DNA of 64,000 bases from Alteromonadaceae bacterium (GCA_013373625.1 JABXHM010000038.1:62001-126000); one strand, 5' to 3'. Numbered from the stretch's first letter, positions 1 to 8,950 are shown. The notes: generated by a model from the letters alone, not told the origin. Made by a program: numbers and translations.

Positions 1-1
1 A

Positions 2-1192
2 CCCGTAATGGTGTGGATACCCGGGGGAGGGCTGGTTAGCGGTTCAGGCTCTCGGCCGGTTAATTACGGCGGTAACCTGGCCAAAAGAGATGTCATAGTG
101 GTGGCAATTAATTATCGTCTGGGTGCTTTTGGTTTTTTTGCACACCCTGATTTGAGCGCTCAAAATGCTGACAATGGCCGGCTATTTAATTACGGGCTGA
201 TGGATCAAATAGCTGCGCTAGAGTGGGTTCAGCAGAATATTGAGCGCTTTGGTGGTAATCCATCGAATGTCACTATTTTTGGTGAAAGCGCGGGCGCATA
301 CTCTGTGCAGGCCTTAGTGGCATCCCAGGCAGGCAAGGGACTGTTCCATAAAGCGATTTCACAATCAGGCTATGGTCGTGGAGAACAGCCTAAAGTAGCT
401 GCTCAGCTAGCAAAGGAAGACGAAAGTATCGAGGCCATGGGTGTGGCGATGGCTGCCAAACTAGGCGATGAAGGTATGAATATAGCCGCGCTGCGTGACT
501 TGCCGGCCGAGGATATTTTAGGCGCTACCGATTATACTAGTTTTATTGAGTTCGCGGTTGACGGCAAGCTCATCAGGAATGACATAGAAACACTTTTTCA
601 AACCGGACAACAAGCCAAAGTACCGCTGTTAATTGGCGCTAATGATTTTGAATTCGGTATGGTCCCCCACGCGGCGCAGCGTAATATCATGGCGCCATTA
701 TTGCCCGAGGGTGCATTAGACAAATTGGCTGAGGTATACGGTGGCGAGCAGTTGCGCGATACCATGTTATACAGTGATTACGTTTTTCATGCGCAGGCAA
801 GACTAGTCGCTCAGGCTCATGAAAAGCAGGGAAATTCAGTCTATGTCTATCGCTTCGCCATGCCCGTGGTTGGAGCAACGCCTTTTAATTATGCACAGGG
901 TAAAGTGTGGGGAGCGCCTCATGCCAGTGACCTACCTTACTTGTTTGGTAATTTCACCGGTGATCACGGTGAATCGACAGAGCCTGACGAAACCATGCTG
1001 ATGATATCCGCACAAATGATGCGGTACTGGACTAACTTTGCCAAAAAAGGTAATCCGAATGGCACTGAACTGACCCAGTGGCCACAATATAAAGGTAAAA
1101 AAATCGCCCTTATTTCACCTGACGGGATTGTAGCGAAAACGGATAACTGGTTGTCCCGCTTAAAAGCGGTCAATGCGTATTTTGATCATTAA
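2..1192 (+). CDS. Carboxylesterase, type B (5' end outside window)
   Basis: The reading frame is already open at the first bases, so the N-terminal part, probably about 100 residues, lies upstream. The visible 396 residues begin at the oxyanion-hole stretch PGGGLVSGSGS. The nucleophile elbow FGESAGAYS follows, with the serine about 94 residues after the first visible Met. Further on come an acidic-residue region (GANDFEFG) and the His motif GAPHASDLPYLFGN. This order is that of the type-B carboxylesterase/para-nitrobenzyl esterase family, which hydrolyses carboxylic esters. No export signal can be judged because the start is missing. It is the first plus-strand gene before a redox operon on the other strand, so a role in releasing an esterified substrate is only an inference. 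Confidence 0.9.
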   Translation, partial: PVMVWIPGGGLVSGSGSRPVNYGGNLAKRDVIVVAINYRLGAFGFFAHPDLSAQNADNGRLFNYGLMDQIAALEWVQQNIERFGGNPSNVTIFGESAGAYSVQALVASQAGKGLFHKAISQSGYGRGEQPKVAAQLAKEDESIEAMGVAMAAKLGDEGMNIAALRDLPAEDILGATDYTSFIEFAVDGKLIRNDIETLFQTGQQAKVPLLIGANDFEFGMVPHAAQRNIMAPLLPEGALDKLAEVYGGEQLRDTMLYSDYVFHAQARLVAQAHEKQGNSVYVYRFAMPVVGATPFNYAQGKVWGAPHASDLPYLFGNFTGDHGESTEPDETMLMISAQMMRYWTNFAKKGNPNGTELTQWPQYKGKKIALISPDGIVAKTDNWLSRLKAVNAYFDH

Positions 1193-1246
1193 CCTAACGG
1201 CGCGCAGACCCTCTTATTACCGTTTACTACGAAGGAGTAGTGTGAA

Positions 1247-1276
1247 CAACATCGTGCGGTTATCCGCACGGTGTTG
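1247..1276 (+). terminator. 13-bp stem-loop after the esterase gene
   Basis: CAACATCGTGCGG pairs with CCGCACGGTGTTG around a TTAT loop, with one G-T pair. It lies 55 bases after the esterase stop. There is no T-run after the stem, so it may be a 3'-end stabiliser or a weak terminator. Confidence 0.5.
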
Positions 1277-1454
1277 ATGTGTCAATAATAGCGTGTTGTT
1301 CGATGGGTGTGTCTGTTAGCTTCGGTTATTTATGAAGCGCTCAACTGAGCGAAGGAGTGCAGGGTTTTCTTTCACAGCCTCAATATGCAGCGCAACACGT
1401 CGACCCTTTGAATAGGTTTGAGCGCACTAGTTATTTCCCAACGTTTTAGGGGGC

Positions 1455-1486
1455 AAAAAAAAGGGACTTTACTGATCCCTTTTTTA
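1455..1486. terminator. Bidirectional rho-independent terminator
   Basis: An A-run plus AAGGGA pairs with TCCCTT plus a T-run. Both strands therefore read a stem followed by Ts, which fits its place between the esterase gene (plus) and the flavoprotein gene (minus). Confidence 0.7.
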
Positions 1487-1550
1487 ACAGCTTAAAAGAC
1501 GACTGAGTTTTAGTCATCAGTCATCAGTCGTCTGCGCCGTGAATAGCAGA

Positions 1551-2945
1551 TTATTTCGCCGAGTTACTCGCCGCAGCGGCTGCCGATTGGCCAGCCGTTC
1601 TACCTAGCACGACCGCAGTAGCCAGCCCCATGGCGGGTATATAACCCCAATGAGCCGGTCCTGATACGGAACGTGCCGCGCCGCCGCCAGCAAATAAGTT
1701 AGGTAAAGATGTACCATCCTGATGGACAACCTGAGCACGTTCATTGATCTGCAGACCACCTTGAGTATGGTAAATTGCGCCGATGACTTTAAACGCTTTA
1801 AGTTTATTCTCTGGCGGCAAATCATCATGCCATTGACGGTTAAAGGCGTCGGGGGTATGTGATAGTTGCGCAAGGTGCGCTTGTTCTAAGGTTTGCTGTA
1901 AGGCTTCACCTGGTACGTTGATTGCTGCAGCGAGTGTTTGTATATTATCGCCCGACTTGGCGGCATTCAGGGTATTGAGCTGCTTCATTTCAGGGTAATG
2001 TAATGCAGTCTTTTCGATGCGCTCATCGTATACCACCCAGACAAAGTCACCAGGCTGTTGCAGTACAGGTAATACAACACCTGCAATATCCTCACTCTCA
2101 TCAACAAATCGTTCGCCGTTTTGATTGATCAGCACCCCGCCATTAATTAGTATGTTCGGCGGTACGCTAATGCCCTGTGGTTCTGTATGCATACCATATC
2201 CCTGATATGCACCCATATCCCCTAACTGTGCGCCAAGCTTCAAGCCAATTTCAACTGCCGTACCCTGACTCCCTTCATGGCCATTATTGCGGGCATGACA
2301 GACCTCGGGAATGTATTTTTGTAGCATTGCAGTATTGGCAGCGAATCCTCCACAGGCCAGAATGAGGGCATCGCACCCGAGTCGTTCTATTTCACCATTT
2401 GGCCGCGTTAATGAAACACCGCACACACGGTGGTTATCGTCGGTATGGACGACGGTTAATTTTGCTTCGAGGAAGACATCAATGTCAGCTTCTGACAATC
2501 GTTGATGTAATAAGTCAACCATATCTTGGCCATTGTGTCCGTCCCAGCCATGGACGCGATAGACCGAATTGCCATAGCCTGGGCGAAAGCTCGTATCTAA
2601 TCGCCAAGGCAAATCTAAATCACCGATCATCCAGTCTAATGTTGGGCCACTGTTTTCAGCAATTATTTTGGCAATCACCGGATCGGCTTGCCCTTGGGTT
2701 TTTGTCATTATGTCATTGTAGAAGCGTTCAGCACTATCTTCGACACCATGCTTATGCTGCTGTTGAGTGCCAGCTGCACTGATCAGTCCTTGTGACATAC
2801 CTGTTGAACCCATCGGTCTGTCATCCTGTTCAATGAGCATTACGTCACTGCCCGCCTGTTTAGCGGCTAATGCGGCAATACAGCCACACGCTCCTCCCCC
2901 TATCACAAGTACCGGAACGCTATATTCAAATTCTATGTCTACCAT
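1551..2945 (-). CDS. FAD-dependent oxidoreductase of the fumarate reductase/3-ketosteroid dehydrogenase type
   Basis: This is a 464-residue flavoprotein. The Rossmann motif VIGGGACGCIAA lies near residue 15 and an FAD-ribose acidic patch (IEQDD) about 20 residues later. A substrate-domain RFVDES segment and the C-terminal GGGAARSVSGPAHWGYIPAMG flavin-contact region follow. The family includes soluble fumarate reductases, urocanate reductase and 3-ketosteroid dehydrogenases, which reduce or form a C=C bond next to a carbonyl. There is no signal peptide, so it is probably cytoplasmic. It is the third gene of a minus-strand operon behind the VAO-type oxidase and the zinc-free reductase, 60 bases after the latter. 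The substrate is unknown. Confidence 0.85.
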   Translation of the reverse strand: MVDIEFEYSVPVLVIGGGACGCIAALAAKQAGSDVMLIEQDDRPMGSTGMSQGLISAAGTQQQHKHGVEDSAERFYNDIMTKTQGQADPVIAKIIAENSGPTLDWMIGDLDLPWRLDTSFRPGYGNSVYRVHGWDGHNGQDMVDLLHQRLSEADIDVFLEAKLTVVHTDDNHRVCGVSLTRPNGEIERLGCDALILACGGFAANTAMLQKYIPEVCHARNNGHEGSQGTAVEIGLKLGAQLGDMGAYQGYGMHTEPQGISVPPNILINGGVLINQNGERFVDESEDIAGVVLPVLQQPGDFVWVVYDERIEKTALHYPEMKQLNTLNAAKSGDNIQTLAAAINVPGEALQQTLEQAHLAQLSHTPDAFNRQWHDDLPPENKLKAFKVIGAIYHTQGGLQINERAQVVHQDGTSLPNLFAGGGAARSVSGPAHWGYIPAMGLATAVVLGRTAGQSAAAAASNSAK

Positions 2946-3005
2946 ATATCTATCTCGAAGTTTATCTTACGCATATATGCCAACCAGCTCTACAAGCGAT
3001 GGTTT

Positions 3006-4010
3006 TTAATTAATTTTCACTAGCACTTTGCCGAAATTATCACCAGATAACAGGTCGACAAATCCCTGTGGCGCCCTAGCTAAACCGTCAACAACTTGTT
3101 CTTTGATTTTAATCGCGCCGCTGTTCACGCTAGGTAAACATGCCTGAATAAATTCCTGACGACGTGCTTCAAAATCGTAAACCACCAAACCGAATACGGT
3201 CGCGCGTGACTTGATGAAGTAAACCGGAGAGGGGCCTGGCGGTGGACTCGAGCTGGTTCGGTTATAATCTGCTGCAAGTCCGCAAAGAATTATGCGCGCA
3301 TTCACGGCTAATCGTTGACTGCATTGTTCTAAAATGTCACCACCAATGAGATCAAAATAAATGTTGATACCGTTAGGACAGTGCTTATCGAGCGCGGGGC
3401 CAAGATCTTCGGTATGGCGGTCAATACAAATGTCGGCACCCAATTCATTAAGGGCGAAATCGCATTTATGTTTGCCTCCGGCGATGCCCACAACACGACA
3501 ACCCTGCTGTTTAGCGAGCTGTACGATCATCGAGCCAACCGCCCCGGTTGCGGCGGCAACCACAACTGTTTCTCCTGGTTGTGGCTTTGCTTGCCAGATA
3601 AGACCGGCATAGGCAGTAAGGCCCGGCATACCTAAAATAGATAACAGGTGTGGCGTATGTTCAATGTTATTCGCTACTTGTGTAAGTGCATTCGCAGGCA
3701 GAACCGCATGCGATTGCCAGCCTCCAAAGCATCGCACTGTATCGCCAGGTTTGAAGTCTTCTGATGCGGACTCAACCACCTCGGCAATGGTTTCACCTTT
3801 CATAGTATCACCGGGTAACACGGCACCTGATAAATGGCGGGCGCTGATCTGACTGCGCATATAGGGGTCGAGCGAAAGCCATTGGTTTTTCACCAATACT
3901 TCGCCATTTTTTAGCGCCGGTATATCGGCTTGAGTGACTTTAAACTGATCGGCAACAGGCATACCTGTCGGTGTTTCTTTTAAGATGACTTTGGTATTTT
4001 GTAATGCCAT
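3006..4010 (-). CDS. NADP-dependent alkenal/one oxidoreductase, CurA/PTGR type
   Basis: The protein has 334 residues. It has an N-terminal GroES-like part and a nucleotide-binding motif AATGAVGS near residue 155, followed by a Rossmann domain. It lacks the zinc-binding cysteines of alcohol dehydrogenases. This is the layout of the medium-chain reductases CurA and prostaglandin/leukotriene reductase, which use NADPH to reduce the C=C bond of alpha,beta-unsaturated carbonyls. The ATG overlaps the stop of the upstream FAD oxidase gene by one base (TAATG), so the two are probably translationally coupled. The role in the pathway is inferred: saturation of an enone made by one of its flavoprotein neighbours. 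Confidence 0.88.
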   Translation of the reverse strand: MALQNTKVILKETPTGMPVADQFKVTQADIPALKNGEVLVKNQWLSLDPYMRSQISARHLSGAVLPGDTMKGETIAEVVESASEDFKPGDTVRCFGGWQSHAVLPANALTQVANNIEHTPHLLSILGMPGLTAYAGLIWQAKPQPGETVVVAAATGAVGSMIVQLAKQQGCRVVGIAGGKHKCDFALNELGADICIDRHTEDLGPALDKHCPNGINIYFDLIGGDILEQCSQRLAVNARIILCGLAADYNRTSSSPPPGPSPVYFIKSRATVFGLVVYDFEARRQEFIQACLPSVNSGAIKIKEQVVDGLARAPQGFVDLLSGDNFGKVLVKIN

Positions 4011-5581
4011 TACTTGGCCTCCAAACCGAGTGTTCCTGGATTTAACAGGCCTTTAGGGTCGACATGTTGCTTTAGTGCTTCAACTAACGTCCAGGCCTCT
4101 GGTTTAATTTGTTCATCATATGGATAACTTTTGCCTAACTGCATGTGCACGGTGCCAAACCGGGTGAAAATATCAATAAGTTCTCTACGTAACTGATGAA
4201 TGAAAGCTGTCGCTTCGGGGTTTGCGGGGTATTCTTTGAGTTTCCTCAGATGTTCTTTTTCAACGGCATATCTATGCAATTCATTGAGCGTCTCCGGCCA
4301 GAAAAATACCGGCTCAATGACGGTGGCATTATTACCTACTGTCGCAAACAAAAAGCCACAGCCAACATTGAATTGTTCTATTTTTACCCGGTTACGCTCA
4401 TACATTTCGTCGATGGCTTTATACACATCTCTAACAATCGAATGAGGTGCTACGCAGTGAACGGGTAACCATCGTTCTGCTTGAGGTCCGATCATCGAAT
4501 TGACGGGGCCAAAAGGGTTAGCACGCATGATGGTTGGAATACTATTTTCTATTTCACGCAAGCCAAATTCACTGGCCAGCTTTAGAACGGATTGTTGCTT
4601 AAGATCGGCCAACTCCTCGTAACGTTCTTCTATCCAGATATGTACCGAGAACTTGACTTCCTTCATGTACCCACGTCCGGCTAACGCGACTTTAGTGCCT
4701 GCTTTAAGCGCTTTCCCAATGCTTCCTGCTGACTTCATAACGCCACCAAGTGCTTTCAAGTCTTTACCTAAACTTTCACGTTTAAGCCGTTGGTTTTGCA
4801 GGAAGGGGTCGAAACCACATACTTCGGATGCAAGCTGCTGACGTGAAACTTCACTAACGAACGCCAGTAACGTATCACCAGTTTCTACGGCAAACGATAC
4901 GCCGCGACGGGCGGGCGTGTCAGGAATTAGTTTAAGCGTAACAGTCGCTTTGAAACCAAGTGCCCCACCATCGCCGACAAAAATACCTGTAAGATCAGGA
5001 CCAAAGTGACGATGCCATGGTGTAGCATTTTTGTGTGAAGCACTACCAGTGTCTACCACACTGCCGTCGGCAAGGACCACAGACATTGAAACGACGGAGT
5101 CTGCTGCGGGGCCATGAAGAGCGGAACCCCAAAAAATCGAATTTTGCGATAAACCTCCCCCCACGGTCGCATGAATACCCGATAATGTCCCCCAAAATGG
5201 TGTGCGATAACCGGAACTTTGCAACGCTTCGTGGAGCTTTTTCCAGCTACAGCCGGCTTCCACAGTCACGTACATGTCCTGAGTATTTATATCGACTACC
5301 TGATTCATGTTGACCATATCGATCATAATACTGTTTTTGTACTTTGGCACGTAACCAGACGTGTATGACATGCCGCCACCCCTTGGCACGACGGGAATGT
5401 CGGCATCAACGGCCGTCTTTACTATTGCGCCGAGCTGCTCTTTGGTAGTGGGTCGTACTATGGCTAAAGCGGGTAAACCGCGAGTAAAGACATCGGTGAC
5501 ATACAGTTGTCGACTCAGTTCATCTGTCAGCAGATTATCATTTCCAACAATTGCTTTGAGTTTCTGAAGAATTTCAGACAT
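4010..5581 (-). CDS. FAD-linked oxidase of the VAO/p-cresol methylhydroxylase type
   Basis: The protein has 523 residues. Its N-terminal PCMH-type FAD domain (IVRPTTKEQLGAIVKTA, then PRGGGMSYTSGY) is followed by SGIHATVGGGLSQNS. The C-terminal FAD-oxidase C domain ends in GLLNPGTLGLE. The family oxidises hydroxylated or phenolic side chains (vanillyl alcohol, 4-cresol, eugenol) or 2-hydroxy acids. It is the first gene of a three-gene minus-strand operon. The AAGGAG-like Shine-Dalgarno is directly upstream and a candidate operator lies 77 bases farther up (5658-5675). The true substrate cannot be read from sequence; a p-cresol-type versus a glycolate-type reaction remains open. Confidence 0.85.
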   Translation of the reverse strand: MSEILQKLKAIVGNDNLLTDELSRQLYVTDVFTRGLPALAIVRPTTKEQLGAIVKTAVDADIPVVPRGGGMSYTSGYVPKYKNSIMIDMVNMNQVVDINTQDMYVTVEAGCSWKKLHEALQSSGYRTPFWGTLSGIHATVGGGLSQNSIFWGSALHGPAADSVVSMSVVLADGSVVDTGSASHKNATPWHRHFGPDLTGIFVGDGGALGFKATVTLKLIPDTPARRGVSFAVETGDTLLAFVSEVSRQQLASEVCGFDPFLQNQRLKRESLGKDLKALGGVMKSAGSIGKALKAGTKVALAGRGYMKEVKFSVHIWIEERYEELADLKQQSVLKLASEFGLREIENSIPTIMRANPFGPVNSMIGPQAERWLPVHCVAPHSIVRDVYKAIDEMYERNRVKIEQFNVGCGFLFATVGNNATVIEPVFFWPETLNELHRYAVEKEHLRKLKEYPANPEATAFIHQLRRELIDIFTRFGTVHMQLGKSYPYDEQIKPEAWTLVEALKQHVDPKGLLNPGTLGLEAK

Positions 5582-5657
5582 GGTGTTAAACTCCTTGGAT
5601 TACCACTCTATCGCCAATCTAAAGCTGGACTACGACCACATAAAGAATTGATTAATC

Positions 5658-5675
5658 ATAATGTTCTAACATTAT
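5658..5675. promoter_or_regulatory. Palindromic operator candidate (TGTTnTAACA family)
   Basis: ATAATGTTCTAACATTAT has perfect 8-bp arms around CT. It lies in the divergent promoter region between the FAD-oxidase operon and the alpha/beta hydrolase gene. A second, simpler palindrome, TGATTAATCA, is at 5649-5658. The same core recurs at 12043, 17820, 26457 and 35116. Confidence 0.6.
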
Positions 5676-5865
5676 AACAAATGAGATCCAAGATCCAGAA
5701 CCAATTGAATATACTCACAAACAGATTTACTGGCGGGTATGATAAATGTCAAAGCGGTTGCTGTGAGACAGTTCTAGTATTCAGCGCGACACTGTTAAAT
5801 GTGAGACTGGCCGCACAGGACTGCCAGATTCAATAGTATAACCTTAAATAAGGTATTGATTGACC

Positions 5866-6663
5866 ATGCAGAAATGTTATATGAACCTGCCCGAAGGGCA
5901 AATACATTATCGAATTGCTGGCTCAGGTAAGCCGTTATTATTGCTTCATCAGTCACCAATGAATGGTGTTGAATGGGACGATGTTATGCCATTTCTAAGC
6001 CAGAATTTTATGGTGATTGCGCCAGACATGATTGGACATGGTCAGTCTTATGAGCCAGAAACAATGAGTATGGAAGCAATTACCGAGGCGACGGTTTGTC
6101 TGATGGATGCACTGAAACTGGATAAAGTATATCTGGCGGGTAATCACTCAGGCGGGGCGGTGGCGTGCTCGATTGCAACCAAGCACCCAGAGCGTGTGGT
6201 GAAACTGGCAATGTCGTGTGAGATGTTAATCACCAAAGCGCAGATAGAGCAATTTTTAAACGCCATCAAAGACAAACCGCTGTCGCGCGATATTCCTATG
6301 GATACGGAAGGTCAATTTATTGCTGAAGCCTGGCTGCGTTACGCAGCACTGGCACCAACGTCGCCGTTAGAAGTACGCTATAAACCCTTTATTCACGGGC
6401 AGATGGCTCGCCTTCGTAAGTTTGATATTCACGAAATCATCATGCACTGGATGGCTTCTGAGCAGTGGCTGGAAAAGGTAACTTGCCCGACACTGGTGTT
6501 TGGCGCAGAAAATGATCTGTTCTTTAGTGAAGAGCTGATGCGCAGCGGGCCAATTCGGAATGACAATTGCCAGACGGCTGTCGTCAAGCAAGGCGGAGCC
6601 TTGTGCACGTTTGAACAACCGGAACAAGTAGGTCGACTGCTGAATTCATTTTTCAACGCGTAA
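5866..6663 (+). CDS. Alpha/beta-hydrolase-fold protein with atypical catalytic site
   Basis: This is a 265-residue alpha/beta-hydrolase-fold protein without signal peptide. The strand-5 turn reads AGNHSGGAVA, which puts His94 where the nucleophilic Ser normally sits (GxSxGG). The acid position is present in FGAENDLFF. The usual catalytic-His block reads GGALCTFEQPEQ, with Ala in place of His. The start ATG at 5866 is preferred for homology; a TTG six bases earlier is better spaced from AAGG. The protein may be a lyase or a hydrolase with altered chemistry, or it may be catalytically silent. It is divergent from the FAD-oxidase operon and heads a plus-strand group. Confidence 0.85.
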   Translation: MQKCYMNLPEGQIHYRIAGSGKPLLLLHQSPMNGVEWDDVMPFLSQNFMVIAPDMIGHGQSYEPETMSMEAITEATVCLMDALKLDKVYLAGNHSGGAVACSIATKHPERVVKLAMSCEMLITKAQIEQFLNAIKDKPLSRDIPMDTEGQFIAEAWLRYAALAPTSPLEVRYKPFIHGQMARLRKFDIHEIIMHWMASEQWLEKVTCPTLVFGAENDLFFSEELMRSGPIRNDNCQTAVVKQGGALCTFEQPEQVGRLLNSFFNA

Positions 6664-6675
6664 TCCTGCTAGTTT

Positions 6676-6710
6676 CCCATTCCACCACTAAGCTAACGAA
6701 GTGGAATGGG
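6676..6710 (+). terminator. Stem-loop after the alpha/beta hydrolase gene
   Basis: CCCATTCCAC pairs perfectly with GTGGAATGGG around a 15-base loop, starting 12 bases after the stop codon. It is followed only by TATTTCCCTTT, so it would be a moderate terminator. Confidence 0.5.
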
Positions 6711-6880
6711 TATTTCCCTTTGAGGTGACAACTTTACCTTCAACTACCTCTCTTTCTCTCCGTGGCCTGACATATCGCCGCCGTACAAAACTCTCCGGGT
6801 TTTGATATTTGTTAAGGCGACAAAACAGCGAAAATTTAAGCTGAGCCCAACTTCTTTTAACTTTATGAGTGAATCGGGAA

Positions 6881-7561
6881 ATGGGTATAACTGAACTTGC
6901 CGTATTGAAATGGCTGCACATCCTGGCGATGGTGTATTGGTTGGGCGGCGAATGGGGGGTATTTCAAACGTCTTATAACATAGTCAACAGAAAATTGGAT
7001 ATGGCAGAAAGGCGCCGGCATATGGAAACGGCTTATCGTATCGATATCTTAGCTCGCAGTGGTATCTTGTTGCTCTTTCCCCTGGGCTTTCACATGGGAC
7101 ATTTTTGGGGGGTTCAGCCCTTAGGTGGCGTTGCACTATTAATTAGCTGGAGCGTTTTTACCGCCTGGTTACTGCTATGTTGGTCAGCGTTTATTTATCG
7201 CGAAACTGATCGCGGCATCATGTTAACCAAAATTGATGAACGTATCCGCTTTGTATTTATCCCTTTGATCATCATTTGTGCGGTCAGTTCATTGCTCGGT
7301 CACGGCCCGTTCATGGCTGAGACTGGACAAAAATGGTTTTCTACTAAAATTCTCGTTTTCTCATTTTTGCTAATGATTGGTTTGTATTTGCGTTTTATTA
7401 TGCGGGACTGGACCGCGATGTTCCGGATCCTCGCACAGGGTAAAAACGAAGAAGTCGAAAATAAACTGGAAAAATCGATCACTACGTCACGTTATGTGGC
7501 GTATTTATATTGGATTGGTATTTGGACAGTGGCATTTTTAGGCGCTACCAAACCTTTCTAA
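6881..7561 (+). CDS. Integral membrane protein with His-containing first helix (paralogue of 35160-35816)
   Basis: The protein has 226 residues with about six membrane segments. The first is KWLHILAMVYWLGGEWG. A His followed by (W/Y)-(F/L)-x-G in helix 1 recalls HemJ/CopD/DUF2269 membrane proteins, where this His can bind haem or metal; that link is my inference. The last helix ends near GATKPF. ATG at 6881 is chosen because it is preceded by a GGGAA stretch; a GTG at 6869 is also in frame. A clear paralogue lies at 35160 (IHLMCLVYWLGGDLG). The repeated presence in one catabolic region suggests a membrane electron-transfer or permease role, but none is established. Confidence 0.75.
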   Translation: MGITELAVLKWLHILAMVYWLGGEWGVFQTSYNIVNRKLDMAERRRHMETAYRIDILARSGILLLFPLGFHMGHFWGVQPLGGVALLISWSVFTAWLLLCWSAFIYRETDRGIMLTKIDERIRFVFIPLIIICAVSSLLGHGPFMAETGQKWFSTKILVFSFLLMIGLYLRFIMRDWTAMFRILAQGKNEEVENKLEKSITTSRYVAYLYWIGIWTVAFLGATKPF

Positions 7562-7578
7562 GTTAATCGTTACATTTG

Positions 7579-7602
7579 CGGGTTAGCCGACACGCTAACC
7601 CG
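7579..7602 (+). terminator. Stem-loop after the membrane protein gene
   Basis: CGGGTTAGC pairs with GCTAACCCG around a CGACAC loop, 18 bases past the stop codon. It lacks a T-run. Confidence 0.45.
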
Positions 7603-7659
7603 TGACTGTGTCTGCTGGTTCCAAACTACCATTGACTACTAAGAACACTGCTACATGGT

Positions 7660-7923
7660 ATGAAAGTATATCAATGGGTTAACCTGTGTGCACAACTTAC
7701 TGTCGTGCAAACATATCATGGCCTTACGTCCGGCGCATTTGATAGCACCCATCCGTTGCTTCGTGTTTCAGCCAATATAGAACAAGTAACGATATGGAAT
7801 TTGTATGATGGCATGTTAAACATCTTGAGTTTTCAAAGGACAGCGTTGGCTACGATGACGTTACTTTTAAGCTTGATGGTGGCGGGCATACGGCAATTCT
7901 TTCGTCTGCAATTGAAGGTGTAG
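7660..7923 (+). CDS. Hypothetical small protein (doubtful)
   Basis: This 87-codon frame ends five bases before the VOC gene. It encodes one plausible membrane segment (TALATMTLLLSLMVAGI) near the C-terminus. There is no good Shine-Dalgarno before the ATG. Within 7809-7928 the frame of the downstream VOC gene also stays open and reads like protein (for example GYDDVTFKLDGGGHTAI) but has no start codon. One of the two frames must be chance, and the region may be a decayed gene. I do not recognise a family. Confidence 0.3.
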   Translation: MKVYQWVNLCAQLTVVQTYHGLTSGAFDSTHPLLRVSANIEQVTIWNLYDGMLNILSFQRTALATMTLLLSLMVAGIRQFFRLQLKV

Positions 7924-7928
7924 TAAAG

Positions 7929-8837
7929 ATGACAATAACGCAAGACGCGTCACCGGCTATTACGTTAGGGCCAGTGCTTTGTGGTACCGTGGTATGCAAA
8001 GATCTTGCATCCAGTATCAAAGCTTATACGGAATACCTTGGTGTGACCGTATTCGAAGAGGGGAATATTGATGCTGAACAGGCCATCGCTTGGGGGCTTC
8101 CCGACTTGCTGGGAAAACGTTATGCACTTATGAATAATACCCTCGGTGACAATTGGTTGCGATTTATTGAACAGCCAGATGCTGACATTGTTACGCCAAT
8201 TTCAACCCAGGGTTGGTTATCACTGGAAATACTGGTAAGCGATATTTATGCTTTGGCAGAGCGCTTTGAAGATAGTCCATTTACGATTATTGGTCCTCCT
8301 AAAGCCTTAGAACTTAGCGATGGTATAGAGGCATTTCAGGCCACCGGTCCTTCAGGTGAAGTGCTCTATTTAACCCGCATAGTGCATGATGTCCCGCCAT
8401 TCGATTTACCCAGGGCGCGTTGTGATGTGGATCGCTTGTTTATCCCGGTATTACTGGTACCTGATATCGAGCCATCTATGGCCCTCTATAGCCAGTTAAG
8501 TCATTCTAACCCCCTGGCATTTGAAACCAAGGTAACAGTCATCAACAATGCGCTTGGCCGTCCGCTTGAGCAGCGCATGCCAATCGCGACTATTCAGTTC
8601 AAAGAGCAGACATTTATAGAAATTGATGAAGTCAGTGAGTTGCCTCCACGCCCTGTAACAGGATCAGGGCTGCCAACAGGGATCGCCGTGGTGAGTTTTT
8701 TAGTCGACAACTTGGATGACGTAACACTAACGGCTCATGGGACCATAACTCGGTTCAACAGTGGCCTATACCAAGGGCGTCGCAGTGCGCTATATAAAGG
8801 GACTGCGGGAGAGTTTATCGAGTTAATCGAGCGGTAA
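7929..8837 (+). CDS. Two-module VOC (glyoxalase/extradiol-dioxygenase-like) protein
   Basis: The protein has 302 residues made of two vicinal-oxygen-chelate halves, about 10-150 and 165-302. The first begins GPVLCGTVVCKDLASSIKAY and contains WLSLEILVSD. The second begins LFIPVLLVPDIEPSMALYS. VOC enzymes bind a divalent metal and act as dioxygenases, lyases or isomerases. The usual metal-binding His residues are not obvious at the start of either half, so metal use is uncertain. GTAGTAAAG lies just before the ATG. It belongs to the plus-strand group that starts with the hydrolase at 5866. Ring cleavage or isomerisation would suit the context but is inferred. Confidence 0.75.
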   Translation: MTITQDASPAITLGPVLCGTVVCKDLASSIKAYTEYLGVTVFEEGNIDAEQAIAWGLPDLLGKRYALMNNTLGDNWLRFIEQPDADIVTPISTQGWLSLEILVSDIYALAERFEDSPFTIIGPPKALELSDGIEAFQATGPSGEVLYLTRIVHDVPPFDLPRARCDVDRLFIPVLLVPDIEPSMALYSQLSHSNPLAFETKVTVINNALGRPLEQRMPIATIQFKEQTFIEIDEVSELPPRPVTGSGLPTGIAVVSFLVDNLDDVTLTAHGTITRFNSGLYQGRRSALYKGTAGEFIELIER

Positions 8838-8921
8838 TATGCCGCGCGCTTATCTGGTATGAAAAAGTAGTCCATAGGCACAAACAGCTGTCGGCAACAG
8901 CCTTTATGATGTTATTTAAAG

Positions 8922-8950
8922 TAAAAAAAGTGGGGCTCAAAACGAGCCCC
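8922..8950 (-). terminator. Rho-independent terminator of the CoA-transferase operon
   Basis: On the minus strand GGGGCTC, a loop and GAGCCCC are followed by A, C and seven Ts. It lies about 60 bases after the stop of the CaiB-type gene. On the plus strand it could also slow transcription leaving the VOC gene. Confidence 0.75.

Larger units (their letters stand above)
1193..1550. other. Intergenic region with two hairpins
   Basis: This is the gap between two convergent genes. It contains a strong hairpin at 1247-1276 and a bidirectional terminator at 1455-1486. I see no coding sequence in it. Confidence 0.6.
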
